Shown piece after piece: positions 14,419 through 21,429 of a DNA stretch of 21,457 nucleotides (positions are counted from its first letter, which is position 1; the number at the start of each line of letters is the position of its first letter). The notes beneath the pieces were generated by a model. The model was not told the origin of the DNA and searched no databases. It saw only the letters and a list, made by a program, of their open reading frames with translations. Position numbers and translations under genes: made by a program. Source of the stretch: an uncultured Coriobacteriales bacterium (GTDB taxonomy: Bacteria; Actinomycetota; Coriobacteriia; Coriobacteriales; QAMH01); assembly GCA_934646835.1 (NCBI GenBank), contig CAKUES010000027.1:1-21457 (forward strand). The letters run 5' to 3'.

Positions 14419-16077
14419 ATGAATATCCTGGTAATCAACGGCAGCCCCAAAGGCGAGCGAAGCAACACGTGGCGCCTGACCAGCGCGTTTTTGGAGGGCA
14501 TCGCCCGCTCGCAGGAGAGTTGCGGAGCGCGTCCGCCAGAAGTCGAAGTCCTCGGCATCACCACACTCGACATCAAACCCTGCATGGGTTGCTTTTCCTG
14601 CTGGAGCAAAACGCCAGGTACGTGTTGCATTCACGACGACATGCAGGCAGTAATCGATAAGCTGCTGTGCGCAGATGTGACCATCTGGAGCTTCCCGTTG
14701 TACTACTTTGGGATTCCCGGCCCGCTCAAGTGCCTGATCGACCGCCAGCTGCCCATGTCGCTGCCCTTCATGAGTGCTGAGACGGAAAGCGGCGGACACC
14801 CATCGCGCTACGATATGAGCGGCAAGCGGACCGTAGTCATATCGACCTGCGGCTTCTATACCGCAAAGGGCAACTACGAATGCGTGACCAGCCTGTTCGA
14901 CCGCCTCTGCGGCAAGGATGGCTACACACCGATCTTTTGCGGACAGGGCGAGCTCTTTAGGGTCAAGGAGCTCTCTGAGCGCACCGATGAGTACCTGTCC
15001 TGGGTGAAAAAGGCCGGAGAGGAGTTCGCCACCGGCGAAATCAGCCAAGAAACCCGTGCGCTGCTCGCACAGAACCTCTACTCACGCGACGTCTTCGAGG
15101 CGATGGCGGATGCGAGCTGGGGAGTCAACGAGCAGGGTGAGAAAGAGGACCCCAGCTTGGTATTCACTCGCCAGATGGCAGCACTCTACCGCAAAGAAGC
15201 CTGGCCAGGCAAAGATATTGTTCTCGAGATGAACTACACGGACATCAACAAGACATACCGCATAGTGCTCGGAAAGGACGGCAGTCGGGTTGAGGAAGAG
15301 TCCGCTGGAGTCTTCCAGGGAGACTTCACCACGCGTATCAACACGCCTATAAGCGTGTGGCGCTCGATAGCCAGCGGTGAGATCGCCGGCGATACGGCGC
15401 TTATGGCACATCTCTACTCTGTCGAGGGTGACTTCGACCTGATGATGCACTGGGACGATTACTTTGGCGCGGCAGCGAGCACAAAGTCGCCGGAGGGTGC
15501 AGGCAGCGACAACGCCGATGGTCACGATGGTGCAAGCGAGCGCAAAACGAACATGCTGCTGCTCTTGATTCCGTGGATCGTCTTTTGGATTGCCGCCGCC
15601 ATCGACGGCTTTTGGGGCAGCCTCGCCAGCTTGGCAGGATGTTTGCTGCTGCCTGTGCTGATGCAGAAGACGCAAGCCACCCAATACGACCAGATATCGG
15701 CCTTGTGCGTCGGCGCTTGCTCTATATCGCTGTTGACCGGGGCCTCCCCCACCTTGATCATCCCCGCATCCTACCTTTTGTTTGGCGTGATGTGGACGGC
15801 TTCCTGCTTCTCGAGGGTGCCCTTGACCGCCTATTATTCCAAGAACAGCTACAACGGGGACGCGGCGCTGCGCAACCCGATCTTCATGAGGACAAACCGT
15901 ATCCTGACCGCAGCATGGGGTGTCCTCTACCTGATCACGCCAGTCTGGACCTACTTCATTATGCAAACAGACGCCGCAAGCCTTGTCGGAGCCATCAACT
16001 CCATACTCCCTACGCTGATGGGCGTTTTCACGGCATGGTTCCAAAAATGGTACCCACGCCACATCGCTCGAGGGTAG
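14419..16077 (+). CDS. Fusion: iron-sulfur flavodoxin-like reductase + SCP2-like domain + membrane domain
   Basis: The 552-aa protein has three parts. Residues 1 to about 205 are an NAD(P)H-dependent FMN reductase/flavodoxin fold starting NILVINGSPKGERSNTW. The motif CMGCFSCWSKTPGTCC (C55, C58, C61, C69, C70) fits the CxxCxxCx7C compact cluster motif of iron-sulfur flavoproteins, so a 4Fe-4S cluster is likely. Residues about 245-350 resemble a sterol-carrier-2 lipid-binding domain (INTPISVWRSIASGEIAGD, LYSVEGDFDLMMHW). After a low-complexity linker, residues 378-545 form about five to six TM helices. A membrane-tethered reductase acting on a lipidic or quinone-like substrate is inference. GAGGAG lies 6 nt before ATG 14419, favouring it over an in-frame ATG at 14383. 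Confidence 0.88.
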   Translation: MNILVINGSPKGERSNTWRLTSAFLEGIARSQESCGARPPEVEVLGITTLDIKPCMGCFSCWSKTPGTCCIHDDMQAVIDKLLCADVTIWSFPLYYFGIPGPLKCLIDRQLPMSLPFMSAETESGGHPSRYDMSGKRTVVISTCGFYTAKGNYECVTSLFDRLCGKDGYTPIFCGQGELFRVKELSERTDEYLSWVKKAGEEFATGEISQETRALLAQNLYSRDVFEAMADASWGVNEQGEKEDPSLVFTRQMAALYRKEAWPGKDIVLEMNYTDINKTYRIVLGKDGSRVEEESAGVFQGDFTTRINTPISVWRSIASGEIAGDTALMAHLYSVEGDFDLMMHWDDYFGAAASTKSPEGAGSDNADGHDGASERKTNMLLLLIPWIVFWIAAAIDGFWGSLASLAGCLLLPVLMQKTQATQYDQISALCVGACSISLLTGASPTLIIPASYLLFGVMWTASCFSRVPLTAYYSKNSYNGDAALRNPIFMRTNRILTAAWGVLYLITPVWTYFIMQTDAASLVGAINSILPTLMGVFTAWFQKWYPRHIARG

Positions 16078-16088
16078 AGATGTTGCAA

Positions 16089-16123
16089 AGGGGCCGCGCT
16101 GCCAAATCTGCAGCGCGGCCCCT
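16089..16123. terminator. Bidirectional terminator hairpin
   Basis: AGGGGCCGCGCTGC (16089-16102) and GCAGCGCGGCCCCT (16110-16123) form a perfect 14-bp stem around a 7-nt loop. It is placed midway between the convergent flavoprotein (ends 16077) and methyltransferase (ends 16152) genes. T-tracts are weak on both sides. Confidence 0.8.
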
Positions 16124-16151
16124 CAATCAACCTCAAGCTGGAATCGCAGCT

Positions 16152-16868
16152 TTACTCCCGCCTGAGCCTCACAGCAATAGTATTGAGATAATCAAGCGCA
16201 CCCGCCTCGACTGCCGCGCGGTCTCCTGCAGCGTACTCGTTGTCGCACTCGATCCAATCAGCCCAAGCCGCACGCGTGCAAGCCATCTCGCACATGCTCA
16301 CGATCTCCACGCCGTCAGTCTGAGAAAGGTTCCCGCGCCACCACGCCATGTCATGCATGTAGTCGAGTTGTTCCGGCGTCCAAGACGCAAGCAAACAATC
16401 AGGCAAATTGTCGTGACAGTCGTGCCTCATGCCGGGAATAGCAAACAACAGCTCACCCCCGCGTTTAACGAGGGGCAGCAGATGCTCTCCCAGATACTCG
16501 GGGTCGCGTCCAAAGTAGTTGTACGAGTCGACGCTCACAACCACATCGAAGAAATCCGCAGCAAAAGGCAGCGCGGTAGCGTCGGCCTTAAGCGGAATGA
16601 CCTGACGGTTCGTCAGGCCCACATCCTCGAAGAAGCGCATGTTATCGGATGGATCGCTCCAAAGATCAGCCGCATACACGACCAGACCGCACTCGCGGGC
16701 CATGAGAGCGCTCGTGAGCCCTGCACCGCTGCCAAGGTCGAGCACGACGGAACCGGCTGAAATGTCGCCGTATGCGAGCAGCTCCTCACAAAGCTTGAGT
16801 GGGTTGGGTCCCATGCTGCGCTCGCGCATGACGAATGGGGAAAAGGAATTGGCTTTTGGGAAGTTCAT
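16152..16868 (-). CDS. Class I SAM-dependent methyltransferase
   Basis: The 238-aa protein has a Rossmann methyltransferase core. Motif I is VVLDLGSGAGLTSALMA (41-57), followed by the acidic loop YAADLW, a ALPFAADFFDVVVSVDSYNYFG segment (motifs II/III), and HLLPLVKRGGELLFAIPG (motif for the post-III strand). The N terminus has a conserved-looking FSPFVMRERSMGPNPLKL, as in small-molecule methyltransferases of the UbiE type. Substrate is unknown. AGGA lies 7 nt before ATG 16868; the frame is open to 16952, but that part is not family-like. A short GGGCGT-CTCAC-ACGCCC hairpin at 16929-16945 lies in its leader. It stands alone, divergent from the DUF6323 gene. Confidence 0.88.
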   Translation of the reverse strand: MNFPKANSFSPFVMRERSMGPNPLKLCEELLAYGDISAGSVVLDLGSGAGLTSALMARECGLVVYAADLWSDPSDNMRFFEDVGLTNRQVIPLKADATALPFAADFFDVVVSVDSYNYFGRDPEYLGEHLLPLVKRGGELLFAIPGMRHDCHDNLPDCLLASWTPEQLDYMHDMAWWRGNLSQTDGVEIVSMCEMACTRAAWADWIECDNEYAAGDRAAVEAGALDYLNTIAVRLRRE

Positions 16869-17145
16869 GATCTTGTCCTGCTCTATAAAATCCAATGAAT
16901 GATCCGGATTTGGAACGCAACAAACCAAGGGCGTCTCACACGCCCCTCTCAAAACAACAGGTTCTAGCGTTCCTTACAGAACAATGACCAAAAAGACATC
17001 CCCTTGGATGATCTCTAAAACAAGGCCCTATGCCTTATTTATCGTCATCAACATTACCACGCAACAAGCCCAAATTGCAGACTGCAAATCATGCCGATTA
17101 TCAGGTATTAAGCCTTATCCGGATTTTTCAGAAAGGGTGACGCAC

Positions 17146-17646
17146 ATGCTGACGATGGTAAAACAGCGGGCACTCGCCAAGGTTGCTCGAGAAGTCGGCC
17201 TCGTTCTCACGACTCAAGAAATTGAGATGATTGCGAGGACTGAAGAGGAGAGCCTGACGGAGAGTGGGCGTATCTGCTTTGGAGAGGGCGCATCGACGCA
17301 TCTGATGCACGCGTTCGCAAGTTCCCCCTACCTTGACGCGGACATCGCGCGTGTCCTCTCGGAGCTCGTCGAGGCATTTTACGAAATCCGGGAGGATGCA
17401 CCAGCACAGATAAGCGACTGCGAGATTATCGAAGCGCTCCACAACAACTTTGAAGGCGAGACGTCAGGCGACGCAAGATTGACTCTCTCACTTGTAAGAG
17501 AGTCAATATCCGCAGCAGTAGCCCAGAGCCCCTATGAAATTGCAGACGATGAAGGGCACCTCTACCGCTGGGACCCTGGCGAGTGGCATGCCGATGTGCA
17601 AGTAGACGGCTGGTACGGCGAGAAATGGGATGAAGATTATGAGTAA
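17146..17646 (+). CDS. DUF6323 family protein
   Basis: The 166-aa protein matches my recollection of DUF6323, a family of unknown function in clostridia and coriobacteria. Key stretches are LTTQEIEMIARTEEESL, TESGRICFGEGAS, HAFASSPYLD and LSELVEAFYEIRED. A C-terminal tail from about residue 129 is rich in Trp and acidic residues (RWDPGEWHADV, WYGEKWDEDYE). ATG 17146 is chosen: AAGGG lies 8 nt upstream, and the open frame back to 16984 has lower GC and looks like a promoter region (a possible TTGCAG at 17075). It overlaps the next gene, so the two are translationally coupled. No TM helix or signal peptide is visible. Confidence 0.75.
   Translation: MLTMVKQRALAKVAREVGLVLTTQEIEMIARTEEESLTESGRICFGEGASTHLMHAFASSPYLDADIARVLSELVEAFYEIREDAPAQISDCEIIEALHNNFEGETSGDARLTLSLVRESISAAVAQSPYEIADDEGHLYRWDPGEWHADVQVDGWYGEKWDEDYE
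17478..17507. other. Perfect hairpin inside the DUF6323 coding region
   Basis: ATTGACTCTCT (17478-17488) and AGAGAGTCAAT (17497-17507) pair over 11 bp around an 8-nt loop, within codons for residues about 111-121. Such a perfect stem is unusual inside a coding region. It lies just before the tail that begins around residue 129. Confidence 0.7.
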
Positions 17647-18283
17647 CGCCTTGTCTATCGTAGCAAGCTTTGAGTCGGAGCTCGCAATGCGAGGTTTCGC
17701 GGAGCTGATGTCCCACATTTGCCGGCTGTACACCCTCGGGGAATCCTCAAGCGTGTCGCAACAAGAAGGGTATGAGCTAGCGGAGTCCACACTCTACACA
17801 CTTGGCTTCTTTGGAGAGGACCCAAACGCATCAATCCGCCTTTTGGAGTCGGGTAACGTGATAGCGGCTTGGACGGAAAGGCGAAAGGCGCTCGACGCGC
17901 GCATCCCAGAGGTCATGGAACTCTGGCGACAAGTTGTCGTGACCATGCCGCCTCTTCGCAACATTGCGTTGCGAGACACACTGGTCAGCATCGAAACCCT
18001 CCCCAACCGCTACGACACGTTCTTTGGAGCACATGAGATTCCCTGCAATATCGACTATCCGCTCAGCGTCCCGATCTCTGAGGAACTGAAAGGACTGGAT
18101 TATAACGAGGCTTGGCTCAATCAGCTGCTGAGAGAGGCCAGCTACCTTGTTCGCTATGACACGGACGATATGATCGAATACCTGGAAGCATGGTGCCCAG
18201 ACTATCAAGGCCTGCTCATCAACCTATACGAGCCGATCCACGAGGGCTTCGCCGATAGCCGTTACAGAAGTGGGGCATGTTGA
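17630..18283 (+). CDS. DUF6179-like protein, possibly short form
   Basis: The 217-aa protein resembles DUF6179, usually encoded beside DUF6323. Matching features are ICRLYTLGESSSVSQQEGYELAESTLYTLGF near the N terminus, an RYDTFFGAHEIPCNIDYPL segment and LKGLDYNEAWLNQLLREASYL; I do not know a biochemical role. I recall family members as clearly longer, so this copy may be C-terminally short; stops in the region after 18283 allow no extension. The start is either ATG 17630 or ATG 17639; both overlap the DUF6323 stop and neither has a strong ribosome binding site, consistent with coupling. A weak GGCC-framed hairpin follows at about 18293-18318. Confidence 0.6.
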   Translation: MKIMSNALSIVASFESELAMRGFAELMSHICRLYTLGESSSVSQQEGYELAESTLYTLGFFGEDPNASIRLLESGNVIAAWTERRKALDARIPEVMELWRQVVVTMPPLRNIALRDTLVSIETLPNRYDTFFGAHEIPCNIDYPLSVPISEELKGLDYNEAWLNQLLREASYLVRYDTDDMIEYLEAWCPDYQGLLINLYEPIHEGFADSRYRSGAC

Positions 18284-18385
18284 TCCATGACGGCCGAGAA
18301 AAGCCTTCGTTTCTAGGCCCTTATGGTATGTTGGCACAAAGACAAGCAAGGCCAAAGCGAAGCTAGAGAAGCGGGAGGGATTGCT

Positions 18386-19705
18386 ATGACAAAGATCGAT
18401 ACTGGCGCCGCTGCCCAGGGAAAGAGAACGGCATACATCAACGCAAACGTGCTCGATGGAACCGAGGGCATGGAGGTACTCAAAAACCACGCGGTCGTGG
18501 TCGAGGGACGACACATCGTCGAGGTCGCGCCCCTGGCCGAAGCCGATTTGTCCGGCTGCGAGACCTATGACCTCAAGGACGCCTACCTGCTTCCGGGTCT
18601 CATAAACATGCACGTGCACCTCGCAGGCAACGGCAAACCTCAGAAGAAGCAGCGCGACAACGAGGCGCTAGTAAAGAAGATCATGGCAAACGGCCTCACG
18701 CGGGCCGTCGCATACCGCCTTGTCGCCGAGTACGCGCGCCTGGAACTGCACAGCGGCGTCACTACCATACGCACCGTCGGAGGTTTGGGCGACTTCGACA
18801 CACGCGTACGCGACGACGCGGCGGCAGGAAGGCTGGAGGCCCCGCGCATACTTGCGGCCAACATGGGCATCTCCGTGCCAGGAGGCCATATGGCCGGGTC
18901 TGTCGCTGTGGCGGCAAAGAGCATCCCGGAAGCGCTCGAGCAGGTCGACGTCGCCAAATCGCAGGGTGTCGACCTCATCAAGCTCATGATCACTGGTGGT
19001 GTCCTCGATGCTAAGGAGAAGGGCACGCCGGGCGAGCTCAAGATGGAGCCGAATATGGTGCGTGCAGTCTGTGATAAGGCTCATGAGTTGGGCTTCATCG
19101 TTGCGGCGCACGTCGAGTCGACAGAAGGAGTGCGCGTGGCACTCGAATGCGGCGTAGACTCGATTGAACATGGCGCCGCTCCGACGGATGAGGTGATGCA
19201 CCTGTTCAAAGAGGGGCAGTCCTTCCTGTGCACTACGCTTTCCCCCGCGCTTCCGTATGCGCTGTTCGACCGCTCCGTCTCATGCGCAAGCGAGGTCGAG
19301 CAGTTCAACGGCAATATGGTCTTCGAGGGCATTATCGCCAATGCCAAGGCAGCTCTTAAACAGGGGGTTCCTGTGGCGCTGGGTAATGACGTTGGATGCC
19401 CTTGGATCACCCAGTACGATTTCTGGCGAGAGCTGTGTTACTTCGAGAAGTACGTCGGCGCCTCGCGCTCGTTCGCACTTCACACGGCGACACTGCGAAA
19501 TGCCCAGCTTGCCGGCATCGGCGACATCACAGGCTCGATCGAGGTGGGCAAAGAGGCCGACATGATCGTCACCGCCGCCAACCCGTTGGATGACCTGCGC
19601 GCGCTACGCACGGTAAAACACGTCATCCACCGAGGCAATCTCATCGCCAAGCCCCGCGTGAAACGCAAGGCCGCTATCGATCGCGAGCTCGACAAGTTCC
19701 TATAG
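18386..19705 (+). CDS. Metal-dependent amidohydrolase family protein (imidazolonepropionase-like)
   Basis: The 439-aa cytoplasmic protein belongs to the amidohydrolase superfamily. Metal-site residues are visible in order: H76 and H78 (NMHVHLAG), a candidate carbamoylated K199 (DLIKLMITGG), H242 (AAHVES), H262 (SIEHG) and D335 (GNDVG). The C-terminal composite domain reads GSIEVGKEADMIVTAANPLDD. This pattern is that of Xaa-Pro dipeptidase/Sgx9260-like and imidazolonepropionase-like hydrolases acting on cyclic amides or acylated amino acids; the exact substrate is not readable. GGGAGG lies 7-8 nt before ATG 18386, which decides against the open frame back to 18323. It appears monocistronic and is followed by a terminator hairpin. 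Confidence 0.88.
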   Translation: MTKIDTGAAAQGKRTAYINANVLDGTEGMEVLKNHAVVVEGRHIVEVAPLAEADLSGCETYDLKDAYLLPGLINMHVHLAGNGKPQKKQRDNEALVKKIMANGLTRAVAYRLVAEYARLELHSGVTTIRTVGGLGDFDTRVRDDAAAGRLEAPRILAANMGISVPGGHMAGSVAVAAKSIPEALEQVDVAKSQGVDLIKLMITGGVLDAKEKGTPGELKMEPNMVRAVCDKAHELGFIVAAHVESTEGVRVALECGVDSIEHGAAPTDEVMHLFKEGQSFLCTTLSPALPYALFDRSVSCASEVEQFNGNMVFEGIIANAKAALKQGVPVALGNDVGCPWITQYDFWRELCYFEKYVGASRSFALHTATLRNAQLAGIGDITGSIEVGKEADMIVTAANPLDDLRALRTVKHVIHRGNLIAKPRVKRKAAIDRELDKFL

Positions 19706-19745
19706 GAGCGGCAAACAGCGCATGATCTTGAATTAAGCGCACGCA

Positions 19746-19790
19746 AAGACGATGTGACCCCACCGACAATAAACGGGGCAACATCGTCTT
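19746..19790 (+). terminator. Terminator hairpin of the amidohydrolase gene
   Basis: AAGACGATGT (19746-19755) pairs with ACATCGTCTT (19781-19790); inside, after a GA/CA mismatch, CCCC pairs with GGGG. A T/A-rich tail (TATATCTAT) follows. It starts about 40 bp after the stop codon. Confidence 0.6.
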
Positions 19791-19900
19791 ATATCTATCG
19801 CAAAAGTGACGAAGGCATATCCTCGCAAGAGCTGCACACACGCAAGCGCGAAGGCGACGAGAGCATCAACACCAATCGAAATTATCCGATGGGGGTAGAC

Positions 19901-20449
19901 ATGGAATTGACAACAGAACGGCTGATGCTACGCCCATGGGTCGAAACGGACGTAGAAGACCTGTATAGATACGCGAAGGACGACAGGGTCGGGCCGATTG
20001 CCGGCTGGCCGCCTCACTCGAGCGTTGAGGACAGCGCGGAAATCATCCGCACCGTGTTTTCCGCGCCGGAGACGTACGCCGTTTGCCTGAAAGAAGACAA
20101 CAGGGCCATCGGGAGCATAGGGTTGATGATCGGCACGCACTCCGACAAGGAGATCCCAGACACCGAGGCGGAGATCGGCTACTGGATCGGCGTCCCGTTC
20201 TGGGGCAAGGGGTTGATCCCAGAGGCGACTCGAGAGCTCATTCGCCATGGCTTCGAGGACTTGAAGCTGGACAAGATCTGGTGCGGGTGCTTCGTCGAGA
20301 ACGAGAAGTCGAAACGCGTTATGGAAAAATGCGGCTTCACCTGGCACCACACCCGCAAGGACGTCTGCTGTGAGCTGATGGGCGACATACGAACAGAGCA
20401 GGTCTCTTGTCTGACGAGAGAGAATTGGTTGAATCAGCTCAAAGACTGA
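19901..20449 (+). CDS. GNAT-family N-acetyltransferase (RimJ/RimL type)
   Basis: The 182-aa protein begins MELTTERLMLRPWVETDVED, the standard RimJ/RimL opening. It carries the acetyl-CoA binding block GYWIGVPFWGKGLIPEATREL (pyrophosphate loop GKGLIPEA) and a terminal VENEKSKRVMEKCGF motif. It would acetylate a protein N terminus or a small amine; the target is unknown. A G-rich GGGGGT lies 5-9 nt before ATG 19901. The frame is open back to 19754, but that part overlaps the amidohydrolase terminator, so it is not coding. It is a single gene facing the TfoX-domain gene. Confidence 0.9.
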   Translation: MELTTERLMLRPWVETDVEDLYRYAKDDRVGPIAGWPPHSSVEDSAEIIRTVFSAPETYAVCLKEDNRAIGSIGLMIGTHSDKEIPDTEAEIGYWIGVPFWGKGLIPEATRELIRHGFEDLKLDKIWCGCFVENEKSKRVMEKCGFTWHHTRKDVCCELMGDIRTEQVSCLTRENWLNQLKD

Positions 20450-20532
20450 TGAGCAACATACTTCTACAACGGATGCTCTTTATTCTGTTGCTTCTTTCGA
20501 AGCGTGATGGCGATGATACTGAGATAGCTAAG

Positions 20533-20575
20533 GGCGCCGACCTCGATCGACGCACAATCGACCGAGGTCGGCGCC
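20533..20575. terminator. 18-bp bidirectional terminator hairpin
   Basis: 20533-20550 and 20558-20575 pair over 18 bp with one mismatch around CGCACAA; the base of the stem is GGCGCCGACCTCG/CGAGGTCGGCGCC. It lies between the convergent GNAT and TfoX-domain genes, with no clear T-tract on either side. A weaker AGCAACA/TGTTGCT pairing precedes it near 20453-20503. Confidence 0.8.
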
Positions 20576-20648
20576 ATAAGCGAGCCAGTAGTCCCACGCT
20601 TCCCTTCCCAGCGCGACATTTACTGTCAGGCCTCACCTTAGGGGAGAG

Positions 20649-20966
20649 TCAAGGGATGTCTTTCGGTTCTTTTTCGGAGGTGGAGAGCTGAGGAATCATT
20701 GCCGCGACGGTTGCTGCGATAAGTGCGGGACCATCAGAGTCTACGAGCGGCATGGGTTTCGCTCCTTCATAGGGAACTTCCTCGCCAGGAAAAGCCTCGC
20801 GGGAAGCTGGCACGTCCTTGAGCAGCAGCCTGTCGTCGTAAACGCCGCCAAAGAGAATTCCCTCGCTGTGCAGAAGGTATTCGCCCATCATCTTGCGGTG
20901 CGTTATAGCAGGGGCTTCGCGCAGCAGATCGAGCGCATATGTCAGGCATTCTTCGGTAGATGCCAT
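20649..20966 (-). CDS. TfoX N-terminal-domain protein
   Basis: The 105-aa protein matches the TfoX/Sxy N-terminal domain: TYALDLLREAPAITHRKMMGEYLLH, then GILFGGVYDDRLLLKD and an EVPYEGAKPMPLVD segment. Stand-alone N-terminal domains are widespread in bacteria without known competence, so a competence role is not implied; function is unknown. A ribosome binding site AGAGG lies 6-7 nt before ATG 20966. The leader is unusual: it holds inverted and direct copies of TCAGGGATG and, further up, a 28-codon ORF with a strong ribosome binding site. Confidence 0.85.
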   Translation of the reverse strand: MASTEECLTYALDLLREAPAITHRKMMGEYLLHSEGILFGGVYDDRLLLKDVPASREAFPGEEVPYEGAKPMPLVDSDGPALIAATVAAMIPQLSTSEKEPKDIP

Positions 20967-20996
20967 CAGAACCTCTTTCAGTTTTTTTGTATAAAC

Positions 20997-21067
20997 TCAG
21001 GGATGTTGTCAGGGATGATGCCGTCCCTAAGCTGGATGCGGTCGCTACACATCAACAGCATCCCTGA
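20997..21067. repeat. TCAGGGATG direct and inverted repeats upstream of the TfoX-domain gene
   Basis: TCAGGGATG occurs at 20997-21005 and 21009-21017 (12-bp period), and its reverse complement CATCCCTGA at 21059-21067. A small AGGGA/TCCCT hairpin lies between them. The two direct copies can compete for the single inverted copy, so alternative stems are possible in a minus-strand transcript leading to the TfoX-domain gene. They could equally be operators. Confidence 0.7.
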
Positions 21068-21131
21068 TGGACAGAAGAGACGCGAGCCTCCTCTCGAGCG
21101 TCGTCATCGGCGCCCATATCGTCTCTCTCAC
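21045..21131 (-). CDS. Putative 28-aa upstream ORF
   Basis: A GTG at 21131 lies 8 nt after CCGAGGAGG on the minus strand and opens a 28-codon frame starting MRETIWAPMTTLERR, ending TAG 78 bp before the TfoX-domain gene. The product could be a short amphipathic helix. Only the strong ribosome binding site and position support it; it may be a leader peptide or not translated at all. Confidence 0.3.
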   Translation of the reverse strand: MRETIWAPMTTLERRLASLLSIRDAVDV

Positions 21132-21139
21132 GTGCACCC

Positions 21140-21190
21140 CCTCCTCGGTTTCGAAACTCAAGATTATTTAAAGTTTCGAAACCGAGGAGG
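21140..21190. repeat. 19-bp perfect inverted repeat with ribosome-binding-like sequence in both arms
   Basis: 21140-21158 and 21172-21190 are exact reverse complements over 19 bp around a 13-nt AT-rich centre. Each arm contains the self-complementary TTTCGAAA and ends in CCGAGGAGG reading outward, so each strand has a Shine-Dalgarno-like sequence pointing away from the centre. It could be a divergent promoter/operator or a hairpin that hides the ribosome binding sites. Confidence 0.8.
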
Positions 21191-21194
21191 CAGC

Positions 21195-21248
21195 ATGCAC
21201 AAGGGTGCGTCGAGAAGCGAGTCCCGTTCGTGTCACGCACGGGAGTAG
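21195..21248 (+). CDS. Putative 17-aa ORF
   Basis: ATG 21195 follows GAGGAGG (21184-21190) by 4 nt, slightly short. The product MHKGASRSESRSCHARE is rich in Ser and Arg. It is followed by small hairpins and a T-tract terminator at 21335-21385, the layout of an attenuator leader, but no structural gene is visible before the window ends. Low certainty that it is translated. Confidence 0.25.
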   Translation: MHKGASRSESRSCHARE

Positions 21249-21334
21249 CTTGCATGTCCGCACAAGTGCGCTATGTTGCGGGCATAGATTCCGGCACGGT
21301 CGCAACCAGCTGGTAGGATGCGACCCCCACCAAA

Positions 21335-21385
21335 GTAACGCCGACCCGACCAAACTCCCTTGAATTTCACGGCGTTACGTTTTTT
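21335..21385 (+). terminator. Intrinsic terminator with T6 tract
   Basis: GTAACGCCG (21335-21343) pairs with CGGCGTTAC (21370-21378) over 9 bp around a 26-nt loop, followed by G and six T's (21380-21385). It implies a plus-strand transcript from the preceding 150-200 bp, where I see only the 17-aa ORF and short hairpins such as GGTCGCA/TGCGACC around 21299-21325. Confidence 0.6.
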
Positions 21386-21386
21386 G

Positions 21387-21429
21387 GGGGCGTAGCCCCG
21401 GCACCCGCGAGTGCGGGCCTTGAGCCCGC
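21387..21429. other. Cluster of mutually exclusive GC-rich hairpins at the right edge
   Basis: GGGGC-GTA-GCCCC (21387-21399) is followed by CCCGC-GAGT-GCGGG (21404-21417) and GCGGGC-CTTGA-GCCCGC (21413-21429). The last two share the same GCGGG, so only one can form at a time. It may be leader or boundary DNA of whatever follows; the next gene is outside the window. Confidence 0.5.

Noticed and set aside
20649..20966. Evidence for natural competence from the TfoX-domain gene
   Set aside because: Only the N-terminal domain is present, such proteins are widespread in non-competent bacteria, and no com or pil genes are in the window.
21230..21300. Manganese (yybP-ykoY) riboswitch, suggested by ACGGGAGTAGC
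   Set aside because: The second conserved loop expected in that class (CAAGAC-like) is absent and no suitable downstream gene is visible.
21290..21330. T-box leader, suggested by AGCTGGTAGG near a terminator
   Set aside because: The conserved T-box sequence (AGGGTGGNACCGCG) is not present.
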